64,000 bases of DNA from Rouxiella sp. S1S-2 (lineage in GTDB: Bacteria; Pseudomonadota; Gammaproteobacteria; Enterobacterales; Enterobacteriaceae), in NCBI RefSeq assembly GCF_009208105.1, contig NZ_WFKL01000001.1, positions 4,154,001-4,218,000 of the forward strand, given 5' to 3'. Numbering within the stretch: the stretch's first letter is position 1; the number at the start of each line of letters is the position of its first letter. The translations under genes and the position numbers were made by a program. The notes beneath the pieces are model-generated. The model worked only from the letters and a program-made list of their open reading frames with translations, did not search any database and had not been told where the DNA came from. This document shows positions 1 through 10,232 of the stretch, one piece after another.

Positions 1-334
1 TCCCTCAACTATGCAGCCGATTGATCTAGGGCAATTTAAGCCTTTAGGAATATTATTTCCAGCCAAATAAGATAAAATTTAACGAATAAAATCAACACAT
101 GTTAATAAAGTTATTATATGTTCTGGGGTTTAATTACCTATGTTAAAAACATGTAATTTATAGGTTTTAAATTTAATTCTTAAAAAACGCTGTTTATTTT
201 TTATTTTTAGTAAAAAATAAAAACGTTGATCTAGATCAAAAAACCAATCAATTAATTGTAAATATCAAAAAGAATAATAGCCGATTAATTTTATTAAAAT
301 TAATTATTCAAGATGAAATTATTTAAATGATAGG
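1..334. other. AT-rich intergenic region left of suc operon
   Basis: No open reading frame of note lies here. The DNA is strongly AT-rich and contains a perfect FNR-type palindrome (listed separately). In relatives the gene after sucD, read in the same direction, is often cydA, the anaerobically controlled bd oxidase. This segment would then be the control and leader region of a minus-strand gene just beyond the left edge. That gene is not in the window, so its identity is inference. Confidence 0.5.
226..239. promoter_or_regulatory. FNR-type binding site
   Basis: The sequence TTGATctagATCAA matches the FNR consensus TTGAT-N4-ATCAA exactly. It lies upstream of whatever gene begins off the left edge on the minus strand, and downstream of the suc terminator. 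It fits oxygen control of a cydAB-type operon, but the target is not visible. Confidence 0.65.
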
Positions 335-365
335 CAAAAAAAATGCCGCCTAATCAGGCGGCATT
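335..365 (-). terminator. Rho-independent terminator of sdh-suc operon
   Basis: A perfect 9-bp stem (342-350 with 357-365) with a 6-nt loop is followed on the minus strand by a run of T. It begins 19 nt past the sucD stop. It ends the sdhCDAB-sucABCD transcript and would form the 3' end of any SdhX-like RNA processed from that transcript. Confidence 0.9.
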
Positions 366-383
366 GATATTGTTTATTATGAC

Positions 384-1256
384 TTACTGTGGCAGTACAG
401 ATTTAACTGCGTTGCCGATTTCAGCCAGGCTGCGAACGGTTTTAACACCCGCAGCTTCAAGCGCGGCAAATTTGTCGTCTGCTGTCCCTTTACCACCGGC
501 AATGATGGCGCCAGCATGGCCCATACGTTTGCCTTTAGGCGCAGTCACGCCAGCGATATAACCGACAACCGGCTTGGTGACGTGATCTTTGATATAGGCA
601 GCCGCTTCTTCTTCTGCGTTACCGCCGATCTCACCGATCATCACGATCACTTCAGTTTGCGGATCTTCCTGGAACAGTTTCAGGATATCGATGAAGTTTG
701 AACCCGGGATCGGGTCGCCGCCGATACCGACGCAGCTTGACTGACCAAAACCGATATCGGTCGTCTGCTTAACCGCTTCATAGGTCAACGTACCGGAGCG
801 GGAAACGATGCCCACTTTGCCTGGCTGGTGAATGTGGCCCGGCATGATGCCGATTTTACATTCGCCTGGGGTGATAACGCCCGGACAGTTAGGGCCAATC
901 ATGCGCGCGTCGCTTTGCTCAAGCTTCAATTTCACTACCAGCATGTCCAGCGTTGGAATACCTTCGGTGATACAGATGATGAGCTTGATACCCGCATCAA
1001 TAGCTTCAAGGATAGAGTCTTTACAGAATGGAGCGGGCACGTAGATGACAGATGCCGTAGCACCGGTCGTTTCAACGGCTTCACGAACAGTATTGAACAC
1101 TGGCAGGCCAAGGTGCTCGGTGCCGCCTTTGCCTGGCGTTACGCCGCCAACCATTTTGGTTCCGTAGGCAATCGCCTGCTCGGAGTGGAAAGTCCCTTGG
1201 CTACCGGTAAAGCCCTGGCAGATAACTTTGGTGTTCTTATTGATTAAAATCGACAT
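384..1256 (-). CDS. sucD: Succinyl-CoA synthetase alpha subunit
   Basis: This is the alpha subunit (290 aa) of ADP-forming succinate-CoA ligase, which converts succinyl-CoA to succinate with nucleotide triphosphate formation in the TCA cycle. It pairs with SucC as a heterotetramer in the cytoplasm. The N-terminal CoA-binding Rossmann domain (about 1-130, with [10 protein letters not shown]) and the C-terminal ligase domain are both present. The active-site histidine that is phosphorylated lies in [14 protein letters not shown], near residue 247. Its ATG overlaps the sucC stop by one base (TAATG), so translation is coupled. Length equals the family norm and the terminator follows directly. Confidence 0.98.
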   Translation of the reverse strand: MSILINKNTKVICQGFTGSQGTFHSEQAIAYGTKMVGGVTPGKGGTEHLGLPVFNTVREAVETTGATASVIYVPAPFCKDSILEAIDAGIKLIICITEGIPTLDMLVVKLKLEQSDARMIGPNCPGVITPGECKIGIMPGHIHQPGKVGIVSRSGTLTYEAVKQTTDIGFGQSSCVGIGGDPIPGSNFIDILKLFQEDPQTEVIVMIGEIGGNAEEEAAAYIKDHVTKPVVGYIAGVTAPKGKRMGHAGAIIAGGKGTADDKFAALEAAGVKTVRSLAEIGNAVKSVLPQ

Positions 1257-2422
1257 TATTTACCCTCCACTGCAGCAACAACTTGCTCTGCGCCGTCAGT
1301 CAGACTGGTCGCTGCAATGATGTTCAAACCGCTGTCTGCCAGTTTTTTGGCACCCAGTTCAGCATTATTCCCTTCAAGACGCACCACAACGGGTACGCTG
1401 ACGCCCACTTCAGCGACTGCGCCAATGATGCCGTCGGCAATCAGGTCACAGCGAACGATACCGCCGAAGATGTTAACGAATACCGCTTTCACTTTGTCAT
1501 CAGACAGAATGATTTTGAAGGCTTCGGTCACGCGCTCTTTGGTTGCGCCACCGCCAACGTCCAGGAAGTTAGCCGGTTCGCCGCCGTGCAGTTTAACGAT
1601 GTCCATGGTGCCCATTGCCAGGCCCGCGCCGTTAACCATGCAGCCGATGTTGCCATCAAGCGCAACGTAGTTCAGTTCCCACTGTGCAGCCTGAGACTCA
1701 CGGGCGTCTTCCTGGCTGTGGTCGCGCATTTCGCGCAGTTCTGGTTGACGGAACAATGCGTTGCCGTCGGCACCCAGTTTGCCATCGAGGCAGATCAGGT
1801 CGCCTTCTTTGGTCACCACCAGCGGGTTAATTTCGATAAGCGCCAGGTCGCGCTCCAGGAAAATATTAGCCAGACCCATGAAAATTTTGGTGAACTGCGC
1901 AACTTGCTTGCCGCTCAGACCCAGTTTAAACGCCAGCTCACGGCCCTGATAAGGCTGTGGACCAGCCAATGGATCAAGCGCAACTTTGTGGATCAGGTGT
2001 GGCGTTTCTTCTGCCACTTTCTCGATTTCCACGCCGCCCTCAGTTGATGCCATAAATACAACGCGACGTGAGCTGCGGTCAACTACAGCGCCGAGATACA
2101 GTTCTTTATCAATGTCGGTCGCGGCTTCAACCAAGATCTGGTGAACCGGTTGGCCCTGTGCGTCAGTCTGATAGGTCACCAGACGTTTACCCAGCCAGTG
2201 TTCAGCAAAAGCGCGGATCTCTTCTTTGCTTTTAACCACTTTTACGCCACCCGCTTTACCACGGCCGCCTGCGTGTACCTGGCATTTTACTACCCACGGA
2301 CCGGCACCGATTTTCGATGCAGCCTCTTCCGCTTCACGCGGGGTGGAACAGGCAAAGCCTGTAGGTGCTGGTAGGCCATAGCGCAGAAACAGCTGTTTCG
2401 CTTGGTACTCGTGTAAATTCAT
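1256..2422 (-). CDS. sucC: Succinyl-CoA synthetase beta subunit
   Basis: This is the nucleotide-binding subunit (388 aa, the same length as in E. coli) of succinate-CoA ligase. The protein opens with [12 protein letters not shown] and carries an ATP-grasp fold over about residues 1-240. The C-terminal CoA-ligase domain contains the conserved [10 protein letters not shown] segment. It acts with SucD to make succinate and ATP or GTP from the succinyl-CoA delivered by SucAB. It is separated from sucB by about 93 nt and overlaps sucD by one base, all in one minus-strand operon. Confidence 0.98.
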   Translation of the reverse strand: MNLHEYQAKQLFLRYGLPAPTGFACSTPREAEEAASKIGAGPWVVKCQVHAGGRGKAGGVKVVKSKEEIRAFAEHWLGKRLVTYQTDAQGQPVHQILVEAATDIDKELYLGAVVDRSSRRVVFMASTEGGVEIEKVAEETPHLIHKVALDPLAGPQPYQGRELAFKLGLSGKQVAQFTKIFMGLANIFLERDLALIEINPLVVTKEGDLICLDGKLGADGNALFRQPELREMRDHSQEDARESQAAQWELNYVALDGNIGCMVNGAGLAMGTMDIVKLHGGEPANFLDVGGGATKERVTEAFKIILSDDKVKAVFVNIFGGIVRCDLIADGIIGAVAEVGVSVPVVVRLEGNNAELGAKKLADSGLNIIAATSLTDGAEQVVAAVEGK

Positions 2423-2515
2423 GATGTTCTATCCATTGATTTCAGAAGGTTGCAGAGCAGACTTTCTGCCCTGCACTTATTTTAATCACGTCGTTAATTT
2501 TTCAGGTTTTGAACC

Positions 2516-3748
2516 CTAGACGTCTAACAGCAGACGTGCCGGATCTTCCAGCAATTCTTTAATGGTCACCAGGAAGCCAACTGACTCACGGCCGTCAATC
2601 AGACGGTGATCGTAAGACAGTGCCAAGTACATCATTGGCTGGATAACTACCTGTCCATTAACGGCCATTGGACGGTCTTTAATGGCGTGCATACCCAAAA
2701 TCGCACTCTGCGGTGGATTGATAATTGGCGTTGACATCAGAGAACCGAACACACCACCGTTGGTCACGGTGAAGTTACCGCCGGTCATCTCTTGAACGGT
2801 CAATTTGCCATCGCGGCCTTTAATGGCCAGCTCTTTGATTTTCTTCTCAATATCAGCCATGCCCAAGGTGTCAACATCCTGGAGAACTGGGGTGACCAGT
2901 CCACGTGGCGTAGATACTGCGATGCTCACATCGAAATAGTTATGGTAAACCACATCATCGCCATCGATTGACGCATTCACTTCAGGGAAACGCTTCAGTG
3001 CTTCAACCACGGCTTTCAGGTAGAAGGACATAAAGCCGAGACGCACGCCGTGGCGCTTCTCAAAGGCTTCGCCGTACTGCTTGCGCATATCCATGATGGG
3101 CTTCATGTTGATTTCATTGAAGGTCGTCAACATGGCGGTGCTGTTTTTCGCTTCCAGCAGACGCTCGGCTACGCGTTTGCGCAGACGGCTCATAGGAACG
3201 CGTTTCTCACTGCGTGCAGCCAGAGACTGTGCCGCAGCAGCAGGCTGAGCCGCCGGTGCAGGTGCCGCTGCTGGTTTGTCGGCTTTGCCGGCTTTCGCAA
3301 TGTGCTGCTCGATATCTTCACGCGTCAGACGACCGCCTACACCGCTGCCTTTAATTGCGCTGGCATCCAGTGAATGCTCTGCAATCAGACGGCGAATGGC
3401 CGGGCTGAGTGCGTCGTTGCTCTCGTCATCCAGTGCCGCAGTGTGGCGGTCGGCTGGCGTTGACTCTTTCTCGGCGCTTTTTTCCTGGCTAGGTTTACCT
3501 GAGCTATTGCCCGGACGCAGACGTGCCAGGATTTGTTTTGAAAGCACGGTTGCGCCTTCTTCTTCCAGAATGCTGTCCAGAATACCGGCTTCACTCGCAG
3601 GGACTTCCAGCACAACTTTGTCCGTTTCAATTTCAACCAGTACTTCGTCACGCTCAACGCTGTCGCCAGGTTTTTTATGCCAGGTCGCAACCGTCGCATC
3701 CGCAACGGATTCAGGTAGGTCAGGAACCAGAATATCTACGCTACTCAT
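2516..3748 (-). CDS. sucB: 2-oxoglutarate dehydrogenase E2 (dihydrolipoyl succinyltransferase)
   Basis: This is the E2 core (410 aa) of the 2-oxoglutarate dehydrogenase complex, which transfers the succinyl group from the E1-bound intermediate to CoA. Domains in order are an N-terminal lipoyl domain (about 1-77, with the lipoyl-lysine in [11 protein letters not shown]), a flexible linker, and a peripheral-subunit-binding domain (about 112-150). An Ala/Pro-rich linker and the catalytic acyltransferase domain follow, with [10 protein letters not shown] near the C terminus. It sits between sucA (33 nt upstream) and sucC, as in E. coli. The extra five residues relative to E. coli fall in the linkers. 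Confidence 0.98.
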   Translation of the reverse strand: MSSVDILVPDLPESVADATVATWHKKPGDSVERDEVLVEIETDKVVLEVPASEAGILDSILEEEGATVLSKQILARLRPGNSSGKPSQEKSAEKESTPADRHTAALDDESNDALSPAIRRLIAEHSLDASAIKGSGVGGRLTREDIEQHIAKAGKADKPAAAPAPAAQPAAAAQSLAARSEKRVPMSRLRKRVAERLLEAKNSTAMLTTFNEINMKPIMDMRKQYGEAFEKRHGVRLGFMSFYLKAVVEALKRFPEVNASIDGDDVVYHNYFDVSIAVSTPRGLVTPVLQDVDTLGMADIEKKIKELAIKGRDGKLTVQEMTGGNFTVTNGGVFGSLMSTPIINPPQSAILGMHAIKDRPMAVNGQVVIQPMMYLALSYDHRLIDGRESVGFLVTIKELLEDPARLLLDV

Positions 3749-3781
3749 TAATCTTTCCTTAAAATTTTATCATCTATACGA

Positions 3782-6604
3782 CTATTGAACGTTCAGCGCG
3801 TCGTTAACCAGATCTTGCTGCTGCTTCTGGTGAACAGACATATAGCCCACTGCAGGCGAGGCTGACGCCGGACGTCCTGCGTAGCGTAAAGAGGCACCGA
3901 AAGGCACCACTTCACGGAAGTTATGCTGACTGCAATACCATGCACCCTGGTTGAGCGGCTCTTCCTGACACCAGACAAAGTCATGTACGTGCGCGTACTG
4001 CTCAATCACGCTTTGTACTGCTTTGTGCGGGAAAGGATACAGCTGTTCGATACGAATAATAGCGACGTCGGTTTGTTCATTTTTACGACGCTGCTCCAGC
4101 AGATCATAATAGACCTTACCGGAACACATCACGACGCGCTTCACGCCTTTCGGGTCCAGCTCGTCAACTTCGCCAATCGCCGGCAGGAAGCTGCCGTTGG
4201 CCATTTCGTCGAGCGTTGAAACCGCCAGCGGGTGACGCAGCAGTGATTTTGGCGACATGACAATCAGCGGACGGCGCATACCGCGCAGCGCCTGACGACG
4301 TATCATGTGGTAAACCTGAGCCGGAGTGGACGGAATACAGACCTGCATGTTTTGCTCGGCGCAAAGTTGCAGATAACGTTCCAAACGTGCGGAGGAGTGC
4401 TCCGGCCCCTGCCCTTCATAGCCGTGTGGCAGCAGCATAACCAGACCACACATGCGGCCCCATTTTTGCTCGCCGGAGCTGATGAACTGGTCGATAACAA
4501 CCTGAGCGCCGTTGGCGAAGTCGCCGAACTGTGCTTCCCAGATGGTCAGCGTGCGAGGTTCAGCGGTCGCGTAGCCATATTCAAAGGCCAGTACGGCTTC
4601 TTCCGACAGCACGGAGTCCCAGACGTTAAACACGCCCTGACTGTTGTGAATATTCGAAAGCGGCACGTAAACGGAACCGTTTTTCTGGTTGTGGATAACG
4701 GCATGGCGGTGGAAGAAGGTTCCACGGCCGGTGTCTTCACCAGAAAGACGAATGGGAATACCTTCATCTACCAGCGTGGCGTAGGCCAGGTTCTCTGCAC
4801 CGCCCCAGTCGAACAATTTTTTGCCTTCGGCCATGTCTGCACGGTCGCCGTAAATCTTGGCAACGCGGGACTGCATTTCAATGGCGTCAGGGACATGGCT
4901 GACGCGACGCGCCAACTCTTGCAAACGTTTCGGCTCAACGGTGGCAGGATAAACTTCGTCCCACTCGTGGTTCAGATACGGAGACCAAGTGAAGGTGTGC
5001 ATGTCGTTTGGACGCCATTCGGCAACCACACACTCGCCCGCATCCAGCGCATCACGGTAAAGGTTGACCATTTCCGTGGCATCTTCCAGGCTGGCAACCC
5101 CTTGTTCGGTCAGGACGTCAGCGTAGAGTTTGCGCGGCGTAGGGTGCTTCTTGATCTTCTGATACATCAGAGGCTGAGTTGCACTTGGTTCGTCGGCCTC
5201 GTTATGGCCATGACGACGGTAGCAAACCAGGTCGATCATTACGTCACGCTTGAAGGTGTTACGGAAATCCAATGCCAGACGGGTAACAAACGCTACCGCT
5301 TCAGGGTCATCGGCATTGACGTGGAAAATCGGCGCCTGCACCATTTTCGCGATGTCGGTACAGTATTCAGTAGAACGCGCATCTTTCGGGTTTGAAGTCG
5401 TAAAACCAACCTGGTTGTTGATAACGATACGCACAGTACCGCCCACTTCATAACCACGAGCCAACGACATGTTCAATGTTTCTTGAACAACGCCCTGGCC
5501 GGTAATCGCTGCATCACCGTGGATGGTGATCGGCAGAACCATGTTGCTGCGTGCTTCATCCAGACGATCGCGACGTGCGCGAACGGAGCCGATAACCACC
5601 GGGCTCACGATTTCGAGATGCGACGGGTTAAACGCCAGCGCCAGGTGAACCATACCGCCTTCGGTTTCGACGTCGGACGAATAGCCCATGTGATATTTCA
5701 CATCGCCGGTACCCAGATGTTCTTTATGCTTACCTGAGAATTCGTCAAACAGGTCTTGAGGCTTTTTACCCAGCACGTTGATCAATACGTTCAAACGGCC
5801 GCGGTGCGCCATGCCCAGAACCACTTCACGCGTGCCGTTTTTACCGGCGTGGCGGATCATGTCTTTCAGCATTGGCACCAGAGCATCGCCCCCCTCAAGG
5901 GAGAAGCGTTTTGCACCCGGGAATTTGGCACCCAGATAGCGCTCAAGTCCTTCAGCAGCTGTCAGCTCGCTGAGGAAGGTTTTTTTCTCGCTGTCGGTAA
6001 ATTTCGCGCGACCCACTACCGATTCGATACGCTGTTGGATCCAGCGTTTTTCATCAGTATTGGTGATGTGCATATACTCGGCACCGATCGATCCACAATA
6101 CGTCTGCTTCAGTGCGGCATAAAGCTCGCCCAGCTGCATGGTTTCTTTGCCAATAGCAAACGAACCCACGTTGAAGGTTTCCTGAAAATCAGCTTCAGAC
6201 AGATGATGGTAAGCTGGATCCAGGTCGGCAACAGTTTCTTGTTTCCATAAACCGAGGGGATCGAGGTTAGCATTCTGATGACCGCGGAAACGGAAGGCGT
6301 TGATAAGTTGCAACACCTTAACCTGCTTCGCATCCGATTGCGGATCGCTGATAGCGGAGTTATAACGCGACGCGTCCTTCGCCAGACGGCGGAAGTAGTC
6401 GCGAATTTGTGAATGGAGTTGTTCCGAGTTCCCTTTAGAAGACTGTACACCGACTGTCGGTAGCTGTTTAAAAATTGAACGCCAGCTATCGTCAACGGAA
6501 CCAGGATCGGTTAGGTAGTCTTCATAGAGCTGCTCTATGTAAGACTGGTTCGCGCCCGCCAGATAGGAGGAATCCAGCCAGGCCTTCATTGCGCCGTTCT
6601 GCAT
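3782..6604 (-). CDS. sucA: 2-oxoglutarate dehydrogenase E1
   Basis: This is the thiamine-diphosphate-dependent E1 component (940 aa). It decarboxylates 2-oxoglutarate and reductively succinylates the lipoyl group of SucB. The first residues, MQNGAMKAWLDSSYLAG, match the conserved N-terminal helix that docks on E2. The ThDP/Mg-binding region is seen around GDAAITGQGVVQETLN, and the transketolase-like pyrimidine domain and C-terminal domain follow. It is the first suc gene after the sdhB-sucA spacer and is probably mostly read from the sdh promoter. Seven residues longer than E. coli SucA; no defects seen. Confidence 0.98.
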   Translation of the reverse strand: MQNGAMKAWLDSSYLAGANQSYIEQLYEDYLTDPGSVDDSWRSIFKQLPTVGVQSSKGNSEQLHSQIRDYFRRLAKDASRYNSAISDPQSDAKQVKVLQLINAFRFRGHQNANLDPLGLWKQETVADLDPAYHHLSEADFQETFNVGSFAIGKETMQLGELYAALKQTYCGSIGAEYMHITNTDEKRWIQQRIESVVGRAKFTDSEKKTFLSELTAAEGLERYLGAKFPGAKRFSLEGGDALVPMLKDMIRHAGKNGTREVVLGMAHRGRLNVLINVLGKKPQDLFDEFSGKHKEHLGTGDVKYHMGYSSDVETEGGMVHLALAFNPSHLEIVSPVVIGSVRARRDRLDEARSNMVLPITIHGDAAITGQGVVQETLNMSLARGYEVGGTVRIVINNQVGFTTSNPKDARSTEYCTDIAKMVQAPIFHVNADDPEAVAFVTRLALDFRNTFKRDVMIDLVCYRRHGHNEADEPSATQPLMYQKIKKHPTPRKLYADVLTEQGVASLEDATEMVNLYRDALDAGECVVAEWRPNDMHTFTWSPYLNHEWDEVYPATVEPKRLQELARRVSHVPDAIEMQSRVAKIYGDRADMAEGKKLFDWGGAENLAYATLVDEGIPIRLSGEDTGRGTFFHRHAVIHNQKNGSVYVPLSNIHNSQGVFNVWDSVLSEEAVLAFEYGYATAEPRTLTIWEAQFGDFANGAQVVIDQFISSGEQKWGRMCGLVMLLPHGYEGQGPEHSSARLERYLQLCAEQNMQVCIPSTPAQVYHMIRRQALRGMRRPLIVMSPKSLLRHPLAVSTLDEMANGSFLPAIGEVDELDPKGVKRVVMCSGKVYYDLLEQRRKNEQTDVAIIRIEQLYPFPHKAVQSVIEQYAHVHDFVWCQEEPLNQGAWYCSQHNFREVVPFGASLRYAGRPASASPAVGYMSVHQKQQQDLVNDALNVQ

Positions 6605-6979
6605 CGTGATCCCTTAAGCTTTGAAAGCTTTAGTTTTCGCCGTGGTTAATAAAATCACCGTGGTACCTGACGTAATTTTGACTTACATCCGAGTAAGACG
6701 GTTTTCCATACAACAGTTCACTTAACCGACAGGAAAACGCCCTGCCGCTTGGTCAAGGAACCTCCAAAAGTCTGCGCATTACCGCGGTGCTCCGACTTTT
6801 GGTGAATCCCTGCCTGCCGCTGACTATTCGCTCTTTACGGCCCTAAATTATCACGCTTTATCCCGTTATTTCATCAGGTTATTCGTGAAGCTTTTACGCA
6901 TTTTGTTGCGTAAATGTTACTGCCTATCCACTTAATATTAGCGGGAACCTGAGTTCCCGCTTGTTTACACTTTTTCGAC
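6605..6979 (-). other. sdhB-sucA spacer with hairpin
   Basis: This is a 375-nt gap inside the sdh-suc operon with no supported gene. It contains an inverted repeat with 9-bp perfect arms (6764-6772 and 6794-6802) around a 21-nt loop that can pair further. There is no T-run on the minus strand, so it looks like an RNA-processing or stability hairpin, not a terminator. In E. coli the equivalent spacer holds a weak internal suc promoter and repeats; I cannot point to a clear promoter here. Confidence 0.5.
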
Positions 6980-7696
6980 CTAGGCGCCGCGGTGTAGCAG
7001 CATCGATTTGATGTGCCCGATGGCCTTGGTCGGGTTCAACCCTTTAGGACACACGCTGACACAGTTCATGATACTGTGGCACCGGAATACGCTGAAAGCG
7101 TCATCCAGATTATCAAGACGTGATTGCGTTTCTGTGTCACGGCTGTCAATAAGGAAACGATAGGCCGCCAGCAGACCCGCGGGTCCGACAAACTTGTCAG
7201 GATTCCACCAGAATGACGGGCAAGAAGTGGAGCAGCAGGCACAGAGAATACATTCGTACAGGCCGTCGAGCTTTTCGCGCTCTTCCGGCATCTGCAGATG
7301 CTCACGCGCCGGAGGATTTTTCCCGTCGTTCAACAGATAAGGTTTAATCTTCTCATACTGCTTGTAGAATTGCCCCATATCCACCACCAGGTCACGCACA
7401 ACAGGCAGGCCAGGCAGAGGACGGATAACAATTTTCTTGCTGCCGTTACGCAGTGCAGAAACCGGCGTGACGCAGGCCAGACCGTTTTTACCGTTCATGT
7501 TCACACCGTCAGAGCCACAAACGCCCTCACGGCAGGAGCGACGAAACGACAGCGTCGGGTCTTGCTCTTTCAGCAGGATAAGTGCGTCCAGCAGCATCAT
7601 GTCGTGGCCTTCTCCGGCCTCCAGCACATAGTCTTTCATGTACGGGACATCATCTACGTCCGGGTTATAGCGATAAATCGAAAATTCGAGTTTCAT
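6980..7696 (-). CDS. sdhB: Succinate dehydrogenase iron-sulfur subunit
   Basis: This is the electron-transfer subunit (238 aa) of complex II, passing electrons from the SdhA flavin to ubiquinone in the membrane. Three cluster motifs are visible. The N-terminal [2Fe-2S] set is CREGVCGSDG with a downstream LAC. The [4Fe-4S] set is CILCACCSTSCP. The [3Fe-4S] region is CHSIMNCVSVCPKGLNP. Length matches the family. It is separated from sdhA by 22 nt and is the last sdh gene before the spacer to sucA. Confidence 0.98.
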   Translation of the reverse strand: MKLEFSIYRYNPDVDDVPYMKDYVLEAGEGHDMMLLDALILLKEQDPTLSFRRSCREGVCGSDGVNMNGKNGLACVTPVSALRNGSKKIVIRPLPGLPVVRDLVVDMGQFYKQYEKIKPYLLNDGKNPPAREHLQMPEEREKLDGLYECILCACCSTSCPSFWWNPDKFVGPAGLLAAYRFLIDSRDTETQSRLDNLDDAFSVFRCHSIMNCVSVCPKGLNPTKAIGHIKSMLLHRGA

Positions 7697-7718
7697 TTAT
7701 ATGCTCCTGCTCACCGGC

Positions 7719-9485
7719 CTAGTAGGTACGTGCTTTCGGCGGGAATGCCGCGCGCAGCTTAGGCTGCATGTTCACCTCGCGGCGAGTCATGCTTTCGGAT
7801 TCCGGTTGGTAAAGCGTATGGCATAACCAGTTCGCATCATCACGGTCCGGGAAGTCGAAGCGGCTATGTGCGCCACGGCTTTCGGTGCGATAGTTGGCAG
7901 ATACCGCCGTTGAAAACGCCACTTCCATCAGGTTATCCAACTCCAGACACTCGATGCGCTGAGTGTTAAATTCGGTGGAGGTGTCATCCAGACGGGCATT
8001 TTGCAGACGCTCACGAATAAGTTTCAGATCCGCCAGACCTTGGGCCATAGCATCACCTTCGCGGAATACCGAGAAGTTGTTTTGCATGCATTCCTGTAGG
8101 TCTTTACGGATTTGCACCGGATCTTCGCCGTCGCGATTGTTGTTCCAACGGTTCAAACGCTCAAGCGCCACGTCGATTTCAGCCTGGGTCGCATCACGGC
8201 TCTCGCCCTGCTCCAACAGTGATTCCTGCAAGTGCATACCCGCCGCACGACCAAATACCACCAGGTCGAGCAGTGAGTTGCCGCCCAGACGGTTAGCGCC
8301 GTGAACCGATACGCAGGCAATTTCGCCCACTGCGAACAGGCCCGGAATGACCACGTCTTCGCCTTTTTCGTTCACGCGAATCGCCTGACCGGTCACCTTG
8401 GTCGGAATACCGCCCATCATGTAGTGGCACGTCGGGATAACCGGGATCGGATCTTTAATTGGGTCAACGTGAGCGAAGGTGCGAGACAGCTCAAGAATAC
8501 CCGGCAGGCGAGATTCCAGAACGTCTTTACCCAAGTGGTCTAATTTCAGTTTTACGTGAGGTCCCAACGGGCCGTCACAGCCGCGACCTTCACGGATTTC
8601 GATCATGATAGAACGTGCTACCACATCGCGACCCGCCAGGTCTTTGGCGTTCGGCGCATAACGCTCCATGAAGCGCTCGCCGTCTTTATTAAGCAGATAA
8701 CCGCCTTCACCACGGCAGCCTTCTGTGACCAGAACGCCCGCGCCAGCGATGCCGGTTGGGTGGAACTGCCACATTTCCATATCCTGCACCGGCACGCCAG
8801 CGCGCAGGGCCATGCCCACGCCGTCACCGGTATTGATATGTGCGTTGGTGGTGGACTGGTAAATACGTCCCGCACCGCCGGTTGCCAGCACGGTGGCTTT
8901 CGCCTTGAAATACACCACTTCCCCGGTTTCGATACAGATTGCGGTACAGCCTACAATCGCGCCGTCCTGATTTTTTACCAGGTCAAGCGAGTACCATTCG
9001 GAAAAAATCGTGGTGTGATTTTTCAGGTTCTGCTGATAAAGGGTGTGCAACAGTGCGTGACCGGTACGGTCGGCCGCTGCCGCAGTTCGTGCCGCCTGCT
9101 CGCCGCCGAAGTTTTTCGACTGGCCACCAAACGGACGCTGATAAATTTTGCCGTTATCTAAACGGGAGAAAGGCAGGCCCATGTGCTCAAGCTCAAGAAT
9201 GGCTTCCGGCCCGGTATTACACATGTATTCGATGGCATCCTGGTCGCCGATATAGTCGGAACCTTTAACAGTGTCATACATATGCCATTCCCAGTCATCA
9301 TCATGGGTGTTGCCCAGAGCAACGGTAATACCGCCCTGCGCAGACACCGTATGGGAACGGGTTGGGAACACTTTAGAGATAAGGGCGCACGAGAGGCCCA
9401 TCTGTGAAATTTGTAATGCAGCACGCATACCGGCGCCACCAGCACCGATTACGACAGCATCAAACTCTCTGACTGGCAGATTCAT
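7719..9485 (-). CDS. sdhA: Succinate dehydrogenase flavoprotein subunit
   Basis: This is the catalytic subunit (588 aa) that oxidises succinate to fumarate, a peripheral membrane protein on the cytoplasmic face. The N-terminal FAD-binding fold begins with [14 protein letters not shown]. The histidine that binds FAD covalently lies in [11 protein letters not shown]. The capping domain and the substrate-binding region with HPTGIAGAG are intact. The gene lies 3 nt after sdhD, so the two are likely translationally coupled. Length equals E. coli SdhA. Confidence 0.98.
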   Translation of the reverse strand: MNLPVREFDAVVIGAGGAGMRAALQISQMGLSCALISKVFPTRSHTVSAQGGITVALGNTHDDDWEWHMYDTVKGSDYIGDQDAIEYMCNTGPEAILELEHMGLPFSRLDNGKIYQRPFGGQSKNFGGEQAARTAAAADRTGHALLHTLYQQNLKNHTTIFSEWYSLDLVKNQDGAIVGCTAICIETGEVVYFKAKATVLATGGAGRIYQSTTNAHINTGDGVGMALRAGVPVQDMEMWQFHPTGIAGAGVLVTEGCRGEGGYLLNKDGERFMERYAPNAKDLAGRDVVARSIMIEIREGRGCDGPLGPHVKLKLDHLGKDVLESRLPGILELSRTFAHVDPIKDPIPVIPTCHYMMGGIPTKVTGQAIRVNEKGEDVVIPGLFAVGEIACVSVHGANRLGGNSLLDLVVFGRAAGMHLQESLLEQGESRDATQAEIDVALERLNRWNNNRDGEDPVQIRKDLQECMQNNFSVFREGDAMAQGLADLKLIRERLQNARLDDTSTEFNTQRIECLELDNLMEVAFSTAVSANYRTESRGAHSRFDFPDRDDANWLCHTLYQPESESMTRREVNMQPKLRAAFPPKARTY

Positions 9486-9488
9486 TTA

Positions 9489-9836
9489 CTACGCTCCCCA
9501 CACAACTATTGTTCCATAAAGTAGATAAACAACCAGCGTCACGACGATGGCAAGCTGCAGCACCAGTCGTAAAGCCAAATGTTTTACATAGTCAGTTAAC
9601 ACCTGCCACATACCGATCCAGGCGTGAACCAGAATCGACAGCAACGTCAGCAAGGTGAAAACTTTAGTAATGGAGGAGGCGAAAAAGCCGTGCCAGACTT
9701 CGAAGTTGATGTCCTGAGCCATAACGACAAAGCCCAGAATATAGAGAATATACAGGGTGATAACGATTGCTGACGCACGAACTAGCAGCCAGTCATGAAC
9801 GCCATTACGCCCCAATGCAGAAACATTGTTTACCAT
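9489..9836 (-). CDS. sdhD: Succinate dehydrogenase membrane anchor subunit
   Basis: This is a small hydrophobic protein (115 aa) with three predicted transmembrane helices. Together with SdhC it anchors SdhAB, binds heme b and forms the ubiquinone site. The opening [21 protein letters not shown] is typical of SdhD, and the conserved segment [20 protein letters not shown] carries the heme and quinone-side histidine. It lies 6 nt after sdhC and 3 nt before sdhA. Confidence 0.97.
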   Translation of the reverse strand: MVNNVSALGRNGVHDWLLVRASAIVITLYILYILGFVVMAQDINFEVWHGFFASSITKVFTLLTLLSILVHAWIGMWQVLTDYVKHLALRLVLQLAIVVTLVVYLLYGTIVVWGA

Positions 9837-9842
9837 TCTTTT

Positions 9843-10232
9843 TTACCCTACAAAGACGCCAGCCAACACAGAAAGCAGCACAGTAATACCAATCGCGATA
9901 TATGCCGACAGTTTACCCACAGCCAAACTCTCTTCGATAACGCCAAAGTCCATCAGCAGATGGCGGATACCGCCACATACGTGATAGGCCAAAGCGGTAA
10001 GTATTCCCCAAAATATGAACTTGACGAAGAAGCTGTTCATGATGGCGGCAGCGTGCGCGAATCCTTCCGGAGAGGAAAGAGACGTACCAAGCAACCAAAG
10101 GAGGATACCGACAGCAACGAAGGTTATTACGCCGGAGACGCGGTGTAAGATGGACGCTATCGCAGTTACGGGAAACCGGATCGTTTGCAGATCCAGATTG
10201 ACAGGTCTTTGTTTTTTCACGGTTTTGCCCAC
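9843..10232 (-). CDS. sdhC: Succinate dehydrogenase cytochrome b556 subunit
   Basis: This is the first gene of the sdhCDAB-sucABCD operon (129 aa, same length as in E. coli). It is a three-helix membrane subunit. VKKQRPVNLDLQTIRFPVTA and the SILHRVSG segment near the quinone site are diagnostic, and the heme-ligand histidine lies in the AYHVCGGIRHLLMD region. The start is chosen to match the family length. It is transcribed divergently from gltA across an 810-bp intergenic region. Confidence 0.97.
   Translation of the reverse strand: MGKTVKKQRPVNLDLQTIRFPVTAIASILHRVSGVITFVAVGILLWLLGTSLSSPEGFAHAAAIMNSFFVKFIFWGILTALAYHVCGGIRHLLMDFGVIEESLAVGKLSAYIAIGITVLLSVLAGVFVG

Noticed and set aside
1283..2047. 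Long plus-strand frames opposite sucC, sucA and other genes
   Set aside because: They lie antisense to well-conserved genes and encode nothing recognisable; they reflect codon bias on the other strand.
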